A stretch of DNA of 64,000 bases from positions 29,156,150 through 29,220,149 of the forward strand of contig CM051514.1 in the NCBI GenBank assembly GCA_028015205.1. Reading direction: 5' to 3'. The notes below the pieces were generated by a model, which searched no databases, was not told where the DNA came from, and saw nothing but the letters and a program-made list of their open reading frames with translations. This document shows positions 36,126-48,191 of this stretch, piece after piece. Both the position numbers and the translations under genes were made by a program. This DNA comes from Mytilisepta virgata (taxonomy: Eukaryota > Mollusca > Bivalvia > Mytilida > Mytilidae). The first letter of the stretch is position 1. Every line of letters begins with the position of its first letter.

Positions 36126-36929
36126 CTGTGATCTCAATTGACTTTAGATGTATACAAGTACAAAATGTAATAATTTTTCATTTAGAAAACAGAAAATATC
36201 AATAACTTAATAAAATAAATATGCCATATATCTTGTCATACAGGAGACAATTCTTCAAATTTCAAAAACATACACAGAAGCATCCATATTTTGAAAAGAT
36301 GGAGACTATTAAGTTTCAATTAAGAAATACAGGAAGCTGACATTCTATAAATATGCAATAAAATACATAGGCAAAAGCCAAAATATACAAGAGGTTAAAT
36401 TGTATGTGGTATGACAAATGTGCAAAGTGTAAACATTTTTATATAATATGAGAGAGGAATAAGGTACCAATATAACTGACAAGCGACTTTTTGCAATATT
36501 ATGGTAAAAAATAGGCAAGACTTTTTTCAACCCCCTTTCTATCTACATGATAAATGTGTATATATATGTATAATGCTTTGGCCAAAATAAAAAAATCTTG
36601 TTTCTGGTAACATGCTTGTAAAATTTAAGGGTGGGTAGGTTGGCATTTTTCCTAAACTTTTTACATATGCTATATTGGGGACTTATCTTGACTTTAACGG
36701 TGCTTATTTAAGAATGCTCAAAACTTTAGAGCAGGCATCAAAAATAAGGGTCAGTCGGGTTACTGGAAACACAGAATTTTTTTTTTATTTGGCCTTATTC
36801 TGTCAACCAAGAGGTTTCAAAAGGAAGTTTTTCCCAAAAATAAATATACCATACTGTCTTGACATGAAAAACTTTCAACATTATCACTTCTTGGGGGTTA
36901 ACCCTCCTACCCCTGGTATTTGATGTACT

Positions 36930-37655
36930 GCTTTCTGTAAAACTAAGTTTGGCTGTGGCGGCCATATTGGTTGACAGTCCCAGTCATCAGACATATCTCT
37001 GAAAGAGAACCTTCTAAGGACCATTACTGCCAAGTTTAATTTCAATTGCAGTTGTAATTTCATGAAAGAAAATTTTTTAAATTCATCCCCCTTTTTTCTA
37101 TTTTTAGTAACAGCAGCCATGTTTTTGGAAGTCTGGGATGCCGGATATAAATTTGGAAGGGGGCTGCCCAAGGACCATTCCACCAAAGTTTGGTCCCAAT
37201 TGGCCCAGTGGTTTCCAAGGAGAAGATCTTTAAAGGAATGTTTACGCTGGACGCCATCTTTAAAGGGCAAAAACTCCTATAAGGGATCAATCATTTTGGT
37301 CATGTTGACTTATTTGTTGATCTTACTTTGATGAACATTTTTGCCGTTTACAGTTTGTCTTTATCTATAATAATATTCAAGATAATAACCTAAAACTGCA
37401 AAATTACCTTAAAATTAACAATTGACGGGCAATAACCCAACAAAGGGTTCACCGATTCGTCTGAAAATTTCATGGCAGGTAGATCTTGACCTGATAAACA
37501 GTTTTATCCAGTCCATGCTTGTGGCCAAGTTTGGTTCCATTCAGTCCACTAGTTTCAGAGGAGAAGATTTTTGTAAAAGGTTAACGGATGACGACGGACG
37601 CCAAGTGATGAGAATAGCTCACTTGACCCTTTTGGTCAGGTGAGCTAAAAAAACA
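36930..37655 (+). repeat. Dispersed repeat C copy with intact right end
   Basis: Collinear with 13880-14880: GGCTGTGGCGGCCATATTGG, AAGAGAACCTTCTAAGGACC, GTCTGGGATGCCGGATATAA, then GTTTGTCTTTATCTATAATA, GATTCGTCTGAAAATTTCAT and GGACGCCAAGTGATGAGAAT. It ends with TTGGTCAGGTGAGCTAAAA, the inverse of the TTTTAGCTCACCTGG opening at 16633. The minus-strand 128-codon frame here is a by-product. Confidence 0.75.
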
Positions 37656-37689
37656 AATAAGTCTTGATGAGACCAAAACATGTTTTTTT

Positions 37690-37990
37690 TCTGCATCACT
37701 ATAAAAATAAGGAGATGTGGTACGATTGCCAATGTGACAACTATCCACAAGATGTCATGGAAGTAAGCAATTATAGTTCACTTCATGGCCTTCAACAAAG
37801 AAAAAAGCCATACCATATAGCCAGCTATAAAAGGCCTTGACAATTCAAAGGAGAAAACTAATGGGCTAATTCATAACTATTCAATTTACGAAAAAATTTT
37901 AAAATACGACAAGACATGTACAAATGACAACCACTGAATTACAGGCTCCCGACTTGGGACAGGCACATGAAGAATGCCCCTACCTTCCCT
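37690..37990 (-). repeat. Mussel-type dispersed repeat (minus orientation)
   Basis: Contains GATGTGGTACGATTGCCAAT, then GACAACTATCCACAAGATG, TAAAAGGCCTTGACAATTC, and TCCCGACTTGGGACAGGCAC. From general knowledge this ordered set is a very frequent mussel genomic repeat. It shares the inverse of its end with the repeat at 6100-6465. Confidence 0.65.
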
Positions 37991-38117
37991 TACACATTTT
38001 ATGAACATTTTTCGTTATAAGCACCGCTAGTCAAGATCCTTTCCATATATAGTCTAAAATATGTAAAACCACAAAATGTGTCTATAAGACATGGATGCCC
38101 CGCCCTAAAAAAAGCCC

Positions 38118-38518
38118 AAGTGTTACGTCTGAACTGCCATTTACTATACAAGAGGACTGTAGTGGTGAAATATCATTGATATATTACTTGTATAGGTTTT
38201 TGACAAATGAACCTAAACCCAAAACTAAACCAAAGTCACTGAAGCATGAAATGTAGGTCATAGCGACCCAAGTGTTGCTGAACTGCGTTGTACTAAACAA
38301 GAGGACTGTAGTGGTGAAATATCATTGATAAATTACAATAGGTTTCTGAGAAATGGAGCTAAATGCAAAACTTAACCAAAGTCACTGAAGCATGAAATGT
38401 AGGTCATAGCGACCCAAGTGATGCTGAATTGTGTTGTACTATACAAGAGGACTGTAGTAGTGAAATATCATTGATATATTACTATAGGTTTCTGAGAATT
38501 GGAGCTAAACACAAAACT
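38118..38518 (+). repeat. ~148-bp tandem repeat, 2.7 copies
   Basis: Units at 38118-38269 (152 bp), 38270-38415 (146 bp) and 38416 to about 38518 (partial). Each has AAGAGGACTGTAGTGGTGAA, ATATCATTGATA, and (units 1 and 2) GCATGAAATGTAGGTCATAG followed by CGACCC. Confidence 0.95.
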
Positions 38519-40664
38519 TGCGTACGTACGGACAAGGGTAAATCTATATGCCCCAGCATTCGTGGCAGGGCGTAAATATAAAATAAATTTTCCTACCTAC
38601 CTACCCCATTTTTTTTCTGCCACATAGGAAACAAGCATATTTGTTTTGATTTGGGCCTTAGCTTAAATCTTCAATTTCTTGTTTGAAAGGATTTATGTAA
38701 TAATTTGCTATAATTAGCAATCAGTTAGGTTTAATTAAATAGTTAAAATATTAGCAAAAAAAATTAATGGGTACATTACTGAAGGCAAGAAAGTAATTCA
38801 ACCTCAATTGGGACTGTATGCATGCAACCTTTGATAAGACCCGTACTTAGACATGTTGGAGATTTGCACATGTACTCAGAATGTTAGGCCAAAAAATATG
38901 GTCATTTATATCTCACCTAAATTTCCATGCCTACCCAAACACATTTAATGGACACTAGTGGTTATATATATATGCAGCATTCAAGTTCAGATATTTGTTG
39001 TTTAGCAGTGTTAAAAGTCCAAAACATAACCCTATTAAGGCAAGGTAAAATGTTTTTTAAAATAAAATCATTTTACCTACTTATCTGCCCTATTTCTTCT
39101 GCAAAGAGGCAGAAAACAAGTATATTTGTTTCACCTGAACAATTAAACAGAAGAGTAGAAATACCCATTACCTTTCAAAAGTTTTGCTTTTTGAGGTAAA
39201 ACTATCATCTACATATTTTTTAAAAATCTGTATTGGACAGTGTTACGACTTACGACATGGCTTACGAGCTGAATTGCAAAGCTTTGAAATGCAATTATTA
39301 AATTTTTGTACATGTATCATACATGTTTGGTACAAATAAAATTTTTTAACGAGTGCACTATAAAACAGATTTATTTGCTACTCTCACGAGACTGTCCTAA
39401 TTGTAGAATAAACATGTAGATTAATAATTACGTTGGTTTTTTTGTCACAAAGAGTGCAAATGGCCATACTAATGTAATGATGTATGCTTTTAATGTCACA
39501 TTTATTTGGAAAATAGCTTGTACATGGTTTTATGGTCGTTTTGCTATGTGGGTTTGCCTTTCAACTTCCGATAGGACCGGCAAGGACACCCTCGTTCGGC
39601 CCGTAGCGTCAGACTTTCTTATTAATCCACATATTCCGTGAACTCGGGAAAATCCAATCCCGTTACACTGGCATATGTGGCAAGTGTCACTACTTCATAA
39701 CTTAGCATTGCCAAAACTGTAATAATGTTATAGTGGAAATCCCTCTAACCTGGACCAGGATGTGTGCTGCATTCTGGATATTAGTTATAGATATATCAAT
39801 GAAATTATGGCTACACAAACATCAATGGTTTCAGATGAGCCGAAGGATAATGGTGCATTGAAAAATGAATGTAATAACAAATAATCCCTGCCTATGTCTA
39901 GAAATGTAGGTGCAAAATGTCATAATACATCAAACAAAATTAATATGTCAGGATCGTAGACAGCAACAATTACTGCAGCACGTGGTAAATTTTGTAATGA
40001 TCGTTATCAGTTTTGATACTGCGAAGATGACAAAATAATGGAATTTAGACTTCTGTGTCTCTAAAAATGTATGTACAACACACAATACCTGGCATAATAT
40101 TGTGTAATGAGCGCAGACTGGAAGCACGTGGTTGCATTTACCTTGTCCATAGTTTGTTTATATTCATTTTTAAACATTATTTAAAATAAAATGTAGCAAG
40201 ACCCGTGTGTGCGTGTTACCTTTTTCGCTTATCTAGAGAGTGACATTGCCTAAATCCTCGCTTATCTCATAACTTTGGTACATTAATTTGCTTTGCAGGT
40301 GCTCTTCGCCTTCGCCATCCAAGCTTCCACTCGACAGTGATTAGCCCTCGATTGGTCGAACTGTCATAGTAGGCGTGGCTAAATAGCAGACGACTGCGAA
40401 GCAAAAACACTGCTATCCTAGCCATCTAGTTTATAATTCATATAATTTATTGTATTTGATTTATTCAGTAACTAAGTTGGCATCATTTGGATAATGCTTT
40501 TCAATTCCAATATCCGTGTGTGTAAATTGAAATCCGCTATACTGTCAAAGACGCGCTCAATTCTGAAGCCGCCATTGCGTGAATATATGAATAAATAATA
40601 AGTTAACCCGGAGTTACTTCCCCCTTACAAAAAAAATCGGGAGCATTGCCTTAACCACCCTGCG

Positions 40665-40975
40665 TTGACCGTTACAGTGTTCCAATATCTAAGATGATGT
40701 TGGACCTGTTCCCACTGTCGTAACATTTCATGCGCCTCCACCGATTTGATATTGTTGAACATCACGACGAGTTTCGTATGCGGAGCAGAAACTGCTTACC
40801 CTTCCGGAGCACCTGGGTTCACTCCTGGTTTTTATAGGAGTTCGTGTTGTTCATTGTTGTTATAGTTTTCGGTTTTTGTTTGTTGTGCTTGTGGTTGTTC
40901 GTTTTTCTTCTCGGGTTTGTCTGTCTAATGGATTACGTTTTTTTATTGCTCCGTAGGTATGTTTGTCCTTTTTGA
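40665..40975 (+). mobile_element. Penelope-like copy, right part (3' end after the 8.66-kb element)
   Basis: Continues the copy truncated at 32003: TTGACCGTTACAGTGTTCCA, GATGATGTTGGACCTGTTCC, the coding stop TAA in CTGTCGTAACATTT, then GGAGCACCTGGGTTCACTCC and the T-rich 3' UTR, ending GTCCTTTTT at about 40971. Confidence 0.85.
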
Positions 40976-41929
40976 ACATTTGGTAGTATTCTTGGCTCTA
41001 AGCTATTTACTATTGTTACCATTTTAAGTGGTCTTATACATGTGCTGTGTGCTGGTTTTATTTTTACACTGTTAATTGCTATGTGTTCACCGACTGACTC
41101 TAGTAATGAATTGGGGTTGTTGCTCCAATATTTCCTCGATTCCTCGTAACCTCCAACACCAGTTGCTTATCTGGAATTCAGAGATAAACGGTCTATTTCT
41201 TGTAGTTGTAACAAACAGGCTTGTATTATACAGTTATGGACTTGTGAGGTTGTTAATACGGTGGAATATAGATAGACAAAAGTAGCGGATCATACATTCA
41301 TGCACATATATTACATTGTTGATTTGAAGTACATGTTATCAAAGGTATTTGATTGAATTCTTTTGATACAAAAATATGGTGGTAAATACCAAAATAAAAA
41401 CAAAATATACATCGGTCGCAATTGCTTCTTCGACTTATTATTATTATTAGTATTAGAAGTAGCAGTTTTTTGTAAACAATGAAAACTGATCTATACCTAG
41501 CTGACTTACATATTTATTTGCAATATATATTTTATAAAGTGTTTTTATCTGCTGTAAAGTTATATAATTTTTGTCTTGCGTGATTATGAACTTGGAACTG
41601 CTGCACAACTTTCCTTGTTTGAAGTAGTGCATTCTCTGTTAAGGTTAATGTATTACAAACAATGTTTTTTTATTGATCAATTAAGAACAAATTACACATT
41701 TATCTTGAATTATAATTAAAACGAAACGTAAAATTTGCACATGTCATCAAAAGTGCTTTTTAATTGCTTTTTAACATCATATTTTCTTTGCAAGTATGTA
41801 TGAATTACATTTTATTACTACAAATAAATGTTCATATATATTAATGTAGTAATTCAGATGTTATAACAGGGCGTAAAATGAGCAAATCTGAGCTTAATTA
41901 ATGAATTTTGAAGATGTAACAGAGGAGGA

Positions 41930-42200
41930 AGCGCCTACCCTTCGAGAGCACCTGATGTCACTCCCAGTTTGGGACTTCACAAAGCTGGTGCTTTAGTTTT
42001 GTTGAGGTCTCAGTCTATAGGTGTTCTTTTTTATCTTTTAGTTACACATGAAACCTTGTGGTGTTTGTTTGTTGTGGTCCATTCTCATGACGTTGGCTTT
42101 CCCTTGGAGTTAGAATATACGGACTTTTCCCACTGTTTTTGTCGTTTCGATTATCTTTTGCCAATTTATTCATTTTATTTTCTATTCTTTTATTGGTTTT
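41930..42200 (+). mobile_element. Retroelement-like 3' tail, variant
   Basis: CTACCCTTCGAGAGCACCTG followed by ATGTCACTCCCAGTTT resembles the GCTTACCCTTCCGGAGCACCTGGG-type tail of the Penelope-like copies. It continues to GGACTTTTCCCACTGTTTTT and GTCGTTTCG, which is shared with 60870-61095. No coding part remains. Confidence 0.5.
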
Positions 42201-42536
42201 TCATTGGGTGTTATGTATAAAATGACATTGTAGAAACATTATTATTAACTTTTTTATGGCTATTCTCTATAATTAGTTAGCCCTTTTTAAGCAATCACAT
42301 TCTCTGTACAAAGTACGTAATGTTTGGAAAAAATGTAAAAGAATTCAGTTTCTAGCAGAATGAAAAAAAGTTGTTCTCCTTTTCAACTGTTACAAAATAT
42401 AATGAGCTTTCTTTCATCTATTTTCATTGTTCATATCTTGTGGCAGGTGATACATTACATAGACAGCAATAACCACAAATGACATTGTTTTATTTTCAAA
42501 GCCACTACATTATATACAGCCTTTTCTGCATTCATT

Positions 42537-43130
42537 ATGTTTCAAACACCATTACCTTTAATCCGCCCACTTTTGAAGAAAGTGCGGGGACATTGCAATT
42601 GTGTCTATCCGTCCGTCACCTTTTGTGACATTAACGCCCGGTCACTTTTATGTCTAGGAATTTGGTTTCTTTATAGAATGGTTTCATACAATAGATGCCT
42701 AGTCAGGTTTTACAATTTTGATTTTCTCAACTTGAGGCCCAACGGGTTCCAAATTCAGCTTATGCCTTAAAATCGTCCTATTTTTTTTCCATTTATGCAT
42801 ATATATTCTTTACAGTATTGTCATACACCATATTTAGATGCACAATAAGGTTATAGAAATTTTCTTTCCGAAACATGGTTCCCATGGGTGTCGATTTTCG
42901 AAAATTGTGAATTTAAGCTTGTGACCTTAATTCATTTTTATACTTTAATTTATGCATGTTCGTTCTTTACGTATTGTCATACGCCATAAGTGATGTAGAA
43001 AGGTTGTAGAGTTTTGATTTTCAGATCTTGGGCCCACAAGGGGATTTTGGAATTTGGGTAAGTGTCCTTACTAACTGTGGTGTTGCAGGGGATCGCTGTT
43101 CTGACAGTCTATAGCTTTCTTGGCATATAT
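42537..43130 (+). repeat. Dispersed repeat F
   Basis: CGCCCACTTTTGAAGAAAGTG opens a stretch that repeats twice internally: a TTTACAGTATTGTCATACACC block followed by a TTTAGATGCACAATAAGGTT block and a GGTTCCCATGGGTG/GGGCCCACAAGGG block. The same family lies at 56015-56330, in the 5' intron of the shell-matrix gene. A fragment of its right end (GTGTCCTTACTAACTGTGG) recurs near 50530. Confidence 0.6.
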
Positions 43131-43137
43131 TTTATTT

Positions 43138-43445
43138 TTTAACACTTTTTTCAATTCCAATTCACCTATAAAATTGTGAATTGTAAAAAATTAAAGTCTA
43201 ACTAAAGTATTTACTGTAATGCAATACTCATGTATCACTGAACAAATCATAAATTTCAATCTTTAAAAATACTATGTAAAATTTATCTGATTTTTTGGTA
43301 AGAACTTAACAATCAGCAAGAAATGAGTAAAACCCATGACCTGAATCAGACCCTATTCTAAAATCTTACGATATAACAATTAAAACTCTGGTTTGGAGAA
43401 TGATCCGCGCTGTTATTACGCATTTCGGATATTTGAACAATAACA
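43138..43445. repeat. Dispersed repeat E, copy 2
   Basis: Collinear with 4060-4440. Shares AAAGTCTAACTAAAGTATTT and AACAATCAGCAAGAAATGAG. In this copy it directly follows repeat F, and the same order recurs near 50520-50700, so E and F may be parts of one longer element. Confidence 0.7.
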
Positions 43446-43869
43446 TGAGGTCATAAAGATGATTTTAAAGATTACAATATACGTAAACTCATACAATTCT
43501 TGATAATTCGATGTATTAAATTTATAAGATACCTTAAATTTCTTATTATACAGGTGATATTTTTTTAATATCAGACTCTACGAGTTATACATGTATCGAA
43601 AGAAGAAAGTTTTAATCAATCACGACAAATTAAATATTTAAATTCTACAGATTTTGATGTTTTAAATTAGTTAAAAAATTTATTTTCACTTGATTGTGAT
43701 TGAATTTTTAATCTGTAAACTATAACAGTATGTTAAAAGTTTATTTGAAAATTATGGCAAAAGGTTAATTATTTTTATCCTTATAATTCTATAAAATTCA
43801 TAAACTTCCAAAAGTTTTTGGAACAGTTGCAATTTCTAGTTTTTTGCTCCTTTAGTTATTGTAGTGTGT

Positions 43870-44060
43870 GGAAATGATTCTAGAATGGAACCGTCCATAA
43901 TTGTTCTAGGCAAGAACTGTCAAAATGGTTCTAGGATAAATGGTCCTAAGGTAGAAGCATCCAGAATGGTTCTAGGGTAGAACTTTAATAAATGGTTCTA
44001 GGTTAGAAACTTTCCATAATGGTTCTATGTCAAAACACATAACGGTTCCAAGGTCTAGTT
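43870..44060. repeat. Degenerate ~30-bp tandem repeat (AATGGTTCTAGG)
   Basis: About six imperfect units with the core AATGGTTCTAGG followed by (G/T)TAGAAC. The arrangement echoes the 22930-23180 array, which also alternates TTCTA and AGAAC words. Confidence 0.8.
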
Positions 44061-45051
44061 CTAGTTCCCATAATGTGGGCAGCTGTCAGATAGAGGTTTT
44101 TTTATTGCCCGATTGCACAAATCCCAAGTTTGGTCACATAACTGTGGGGACTTTGTCCTTCCTTGTTTGTTGATTAATGTACTACTTTGGTATTGTCTGA
44201 CTTGAGACCTGATTAGTACTGACTGACCTTTCAACTGTTGTAAAAATTGTTTCAGACTTACATGTGCTGCTTTAATTTCTAATCTTATGATATTGTAATT
44301 ATTATATTTATTTATCTTGGCCTAATTTGTTTTGCGTAGCCTTATAACATGTATAATATGCTTACAGAATACTTATAGTTGTTTACCAAATAATGTTATA
44401 ACTGTGCTGTCACCGGAACAATCATAGATACTGATGGAATGATTAGAACTTTCTATTTGACTTACATAATAATTCTGGAATGATCATACTATACGATGTG
44501 TAATTCAAACTTCTACCATATTCTACAAGTTTCTGTTCTAAAGTTTTCTACGGGGATTCTTTCTACAGTGTTCTAGAGATTTCCGTTACAGCTATATGTA
44601 TACGGACCCTAAAGTTTCTCTTTCAGATCAGACATTAACATTCTTGTGTTCTCAGATTTTGGATTGACACACTTCTATTGGACATAATATTCTGTTAGGA
44701 TTCCCATAACGGTGAAGAGAAGAAATCTGGATAAAGAAAAGACAAAAGGATCGGACATATATATTTAAACAGTTAAGTTGACATTTCAATTTGCATAATA
44801 TTTCTTGTAAACTTGTGTATAATAAATCTTGTTAAATTTTATTATTGATTTGTGTCTTTTGTTGATTACAATTCAAAGGTAATTTCTGGCCGTAAAACTA
44901 AAAAATTGATAAAAAGCTTGGTCTGTAGTATCGACCATTTCCCTTTAAAAATGTGATTGTTCATGAAACCCCCATACCCTATTATTAAAACATATGTTGT
45001 TATGGTTACAGAAGTTGAGTGGTTGAAAACATTTGACTTTATGCGTGTTCG

Positions 45052-45706
45052 CTAGTTTTTCCAACATCTGAGCCAGGAATTTTCGTTGCTAAATCTTGAC
45101 AACTTAATTTCCAAAAACAAAGAACAGTGCAACTGAATTGGCCTCAAGAACAAGCGTGTGTTCGGAATCAGTTCTAAGATGCTATTATACCCAGTAACTG
45201 TAGAAAATGGCATGCCGATGCAGATTTCCCTGTTGACAAAATTTGTACAGCTTGATGCAACTTGTTTATTCTGAATTGGGTATACTAGACATTTTACAAC
45301 CGAAAGAGTACCCAGAGATATAGTATTGACTGACTTGGTATTAGATTTGGTTTTTCTTTGTTTACTAAAAATCACAGTTAAATCAGGAGATTGAAACACC
45401 CAACCACCCACATCCTCGATCTAGCAATATCTGATTCTTAGAATCATTCACAATCAACCAATTGTCTGATATACTTTGTGCAAACTTCGGGAGCTGACGT
45501 TGGACAGACGCATAGTTCTTTTCATTGGTAGCAATGATTCTGAACACAAAACCGGAGGTGTTTGCGTGTTTGCCAAAGATTTTGATGTGTAAAAAAAAAA
45601 TAAAAAAAATAAATAAAAATAAATAAGCATTGCTGAGGTCGAGTGATATTGTTATATGCGGGAGCCTGGAAGTCTTGTAGAGAAGAAACACATTTTTATA
45701 TGTCAA
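45052..45706 (-). pseudogene. Two adjacent minus-strand frames of unknown origin
   Basis: Frames at 45383-45706 (including KHANTSGFVFRIIATNEKNY and SVQRQLPKFAQSISDNWLIV) and 45052-45411 (including NRSEICIG-like and MPFSTVTGYNSILELIPNTR segments) overlap by about 30 bp in different phases. They may be one broken coding sequence. Composition is more protein-like than in neighbouring frames, but part of the first (45590-45625) is A/T-homopolymer-derived. No family recognised. A dead retroelement protein is a plausible guess. Confidence 0.25.
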
Positions 45707-46245
45707 ACTTTTCTTTGGTTAAATAAAACAGTAAACAGTTATTGACTGGGTCCGCAGTAGTGTATTTACATTTCCTGATATATGAACTTTTACAATCTCT
45801 AATTTTCGTCACTTAGGAAATTTCCAACTAAACATAATTTCAGAACTGAATTAGTTCTAGTCATCATCGAGTTTTTAATTCCTTTCAAAAAATACGTTTA
45901 TTTATCCAACACATGGAAACGTATGTTATAAAAACAAAATTTGAAACAAATTTAATCAATTTTATGCACCTGGAAGTTTCAAGAAAGTTACAACAAAGTC
46001 AAGTTACATCTAAAGGAATAAAACTCGTAGTAAATAAGAATGCACTAAGACGCGTTTAACAATAATTATAAAGCTAATGTATTGAGGCTCTAAAGCACTA
46101 CATAATATCAATAATTAACTTTTGATAGACACGACGTATGGGGAATATTATTTATGTACATAAATTTCACTTGCGGTAAATTTCAACTGTCAATGGACGG
46201 GCACTTTAATCGCGGGTTTTGTCTGTTTACACTGGATTCAATCTT

Positions 46246-46640
46246 TAAGAATAACAATCCAAAGATACTTATATTAGATATAGTTAATTTATACTATGCT
46301 GTATACGACGCATTTCAAGGAGTTACCTCTCATCAGCAGCATTAAAACCTAAACATTTGGAAGACCAGAAACCAAACTTATATTAAACAAGAAGTACTCA
46401 ACCAAAAATATCGAAATAGGAAGCCAAATTTCAGCTAAGGAGATCTACCATGTGCAATACAAGGAATGAACCCTTAGTATTTCTATTATTTTTTAATTTT
46501 GCTAAATACTGGTAATTTCTGTAACAAATCAATGAATAATCATGTCAGACAAGTCTGACGACTGGGTTGACGAATACCCCCGGGGACCTAGGGTCCACCA
46601 GCAGAGGCATCATTCCAGGAGTTTCAAAATAACAATCCAA
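46246..46640 (+). mobile_element. Small element with direct terminal repeats (A-B-a), copy 1, truncated
   Basis: The A module is 46246-46432 (ATAACAATCCAAAGATACTT to AAGCCAAATTTC). The B module is 46433-46624 (AGCTAAGGAGATCTACCATG to CCAGGAGTT). A second A starts at 46625 but is cut after 16 bp. The full A-B-A form is at 49471-50046 in the opposite orientation. A 63-codon frame at 46154-46345 covers the A part and shares its C terminus with the other copies (NNNPKILILDIVNLYYAVYD followed by AFQGVTSH). Confidence 0.65.
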
Positions 46641-48191
46641 AGAAAAAAGGGCTTTAGAAAAACCTATGTTTGACTACCTATTCATTCATTTCGATCATTA
46701 TCTAAAGCTTTCTTTGACTAAAATTCCCTAAAGTTTATCGTGTCAGGTTCTTGTACATTTATTAAGGAGATTGCTATTTCATTGATGGCTATATCCTGTT
46801 CATGGTACTGTTAAATATCATAAACATAATAATAGAAATGGTAGAAAACAATAGCTTTTCGAACTTTTTTCCCAGAAGTTAATTTTTCATGAGATTAATT
46901 AATCATTATTATTGTTTATTTGTTTAACAAAAATAATGATACACGAGTTAGAGACCAAATATATTAGTAATTTAAGTATTAGGGCAACAGTGGTTTGATA
47001 CCTTATTTCTTGATTTAATGAGGCTAATTTTGAAATTTGAATAAAATTTGAAATGGTGGAAAAAGAGGGTTAAATTAAATTTGCGGAAAATCAAGAAGAC
47101 AATCGACACACATTTTGTAAAATGAAAATGCGGTGGCTGAAATCAGTAGAAAAAACTCAAATCTTTTGTGACACACACATTATAATTCACATAACGGGTA
47201 AAAATACTGATTTTTTAAATTTGGGTTGAAAAATGTGATTTCTGAAATCTCAAAAATTGGAATTTTTTATTTCAAATTTTTTGCAAAATTGCACAAAACC
47301 AATCATGCTTTTGATGAGAAAACAATCTACTATGAAAATCAGACGTGTTGGTCTATTTTTCTGCTTCGTACAACAATTTCAATATATGAAAAATGAATTA
47401 CCCTGTATCGTTTATATATATATATATATCGGAAGGTTGCCGATTAAACATGAACCAAATTTGCCGGTTCCTATGAAACTGTATTATAGATCCTATCTAA
47501 TAGAAAATTTAATAACTTTTCTTAGACATCAATATCAATATCTAAATATTGAAATAAGTAAAAGCTAAGATCTGATGAGGCATATAAAGACGCCCTGTTA
47601 TTAAAGTAACATTTCAAAAATTGTTTAATTTTCAAATAAAAAGTGCATATTTCAGTTTTATGGTGTATTGTAGATATTTAAATATATGGCATTTGTCTGT
47701 TGAAATTAAATCCTCTTTATATCCCACCATTAAGTAAAAATTCCATAGGATGTTGTCCTTGCCTTTAAAACGAATCATATTCAATTTCTTTCTGATGCTA
47801 GTTCATGACTCCAATGTTGAATTTTATATATGCATTTATAGACCACCCTATGATCTGATCCGGGTCCCATTTCAAAACATATTGCTACAACTACGGTACT
47901 TTGTAAGTGTGATTTGATTATCAGAATTTGTTCTGAGTTCACTGTCTTTGTCCTATTGACATCAATTTTAATCCTAGGCGTACGAATGATTTTTAAACAT
48001 GGAACAGAAATCTATCAAAGGCGCCGTCTTAATTATCTGGAAAGGTGCGCAAAATTTCCGTTATTGTTGAGGATCTTGCAATAATTTTAGAAAATGAAGA
48101 ATAGTAATTGAACACTTTCATTTCATCTTGCTGTATTATCATTCGAATTCAGCTCATCAAATCTGCATTTTTAAAACTTCTAAGATAGATC

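Larger units (their letters stand above)
32004..40664. mobile_element. 8.66-kb TIR-bounded insertion inside a Penelope-like element
   Basis: The left end CGCAGGGTAGTTAAGGCAGT continues GCCCCT. The right end, reverse-complemented, is CGCAGGGTGGTTAAGGCAAT continuing GCTCCC. That is 26 bp with 4 transitions and no gaps. Flanking TT (32002-32003 and 40665-40666) fits a 2-bp target duplication. Joining the outer flanks restores an uninterrupted Penelope-like 3' coding end, so the boundaries are strongly supported. No transposase frame longer than about 130 codons is visible, and I recognise no catalytic motif. Inside are a SINE-B copy, a tRNA-like sequence, three C/G homopolymer tracts, repeat C, a mussel-type repeat and a 148-bp tandem. 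It is either a large non-autonomous DNA transposon or an autonomous one decayed beyond recognition and filled by later insertions. Superfamily undetermined. Confidence 0.7.

Noticed and set aside
36884..37270. 128-codon minus-strand frame
   Set aside because: Lies wholly within dispersed repeat C, and the same repeat elsewhere does not keep the frame.
44080..44860. Possible solo LTR ending near AATAAATCTTGTTAAATTTT
   Set aside because: No matched ends, target duplication or second copy was found in the window, so only a polyadenylation-like signal can be claimed.
47257..47568. 103-codon plus-strand frame
   Set aside because: Passes through a TA microsatellite (47413-47430) and is not maintained in the paralogous segment at 57929-58080.
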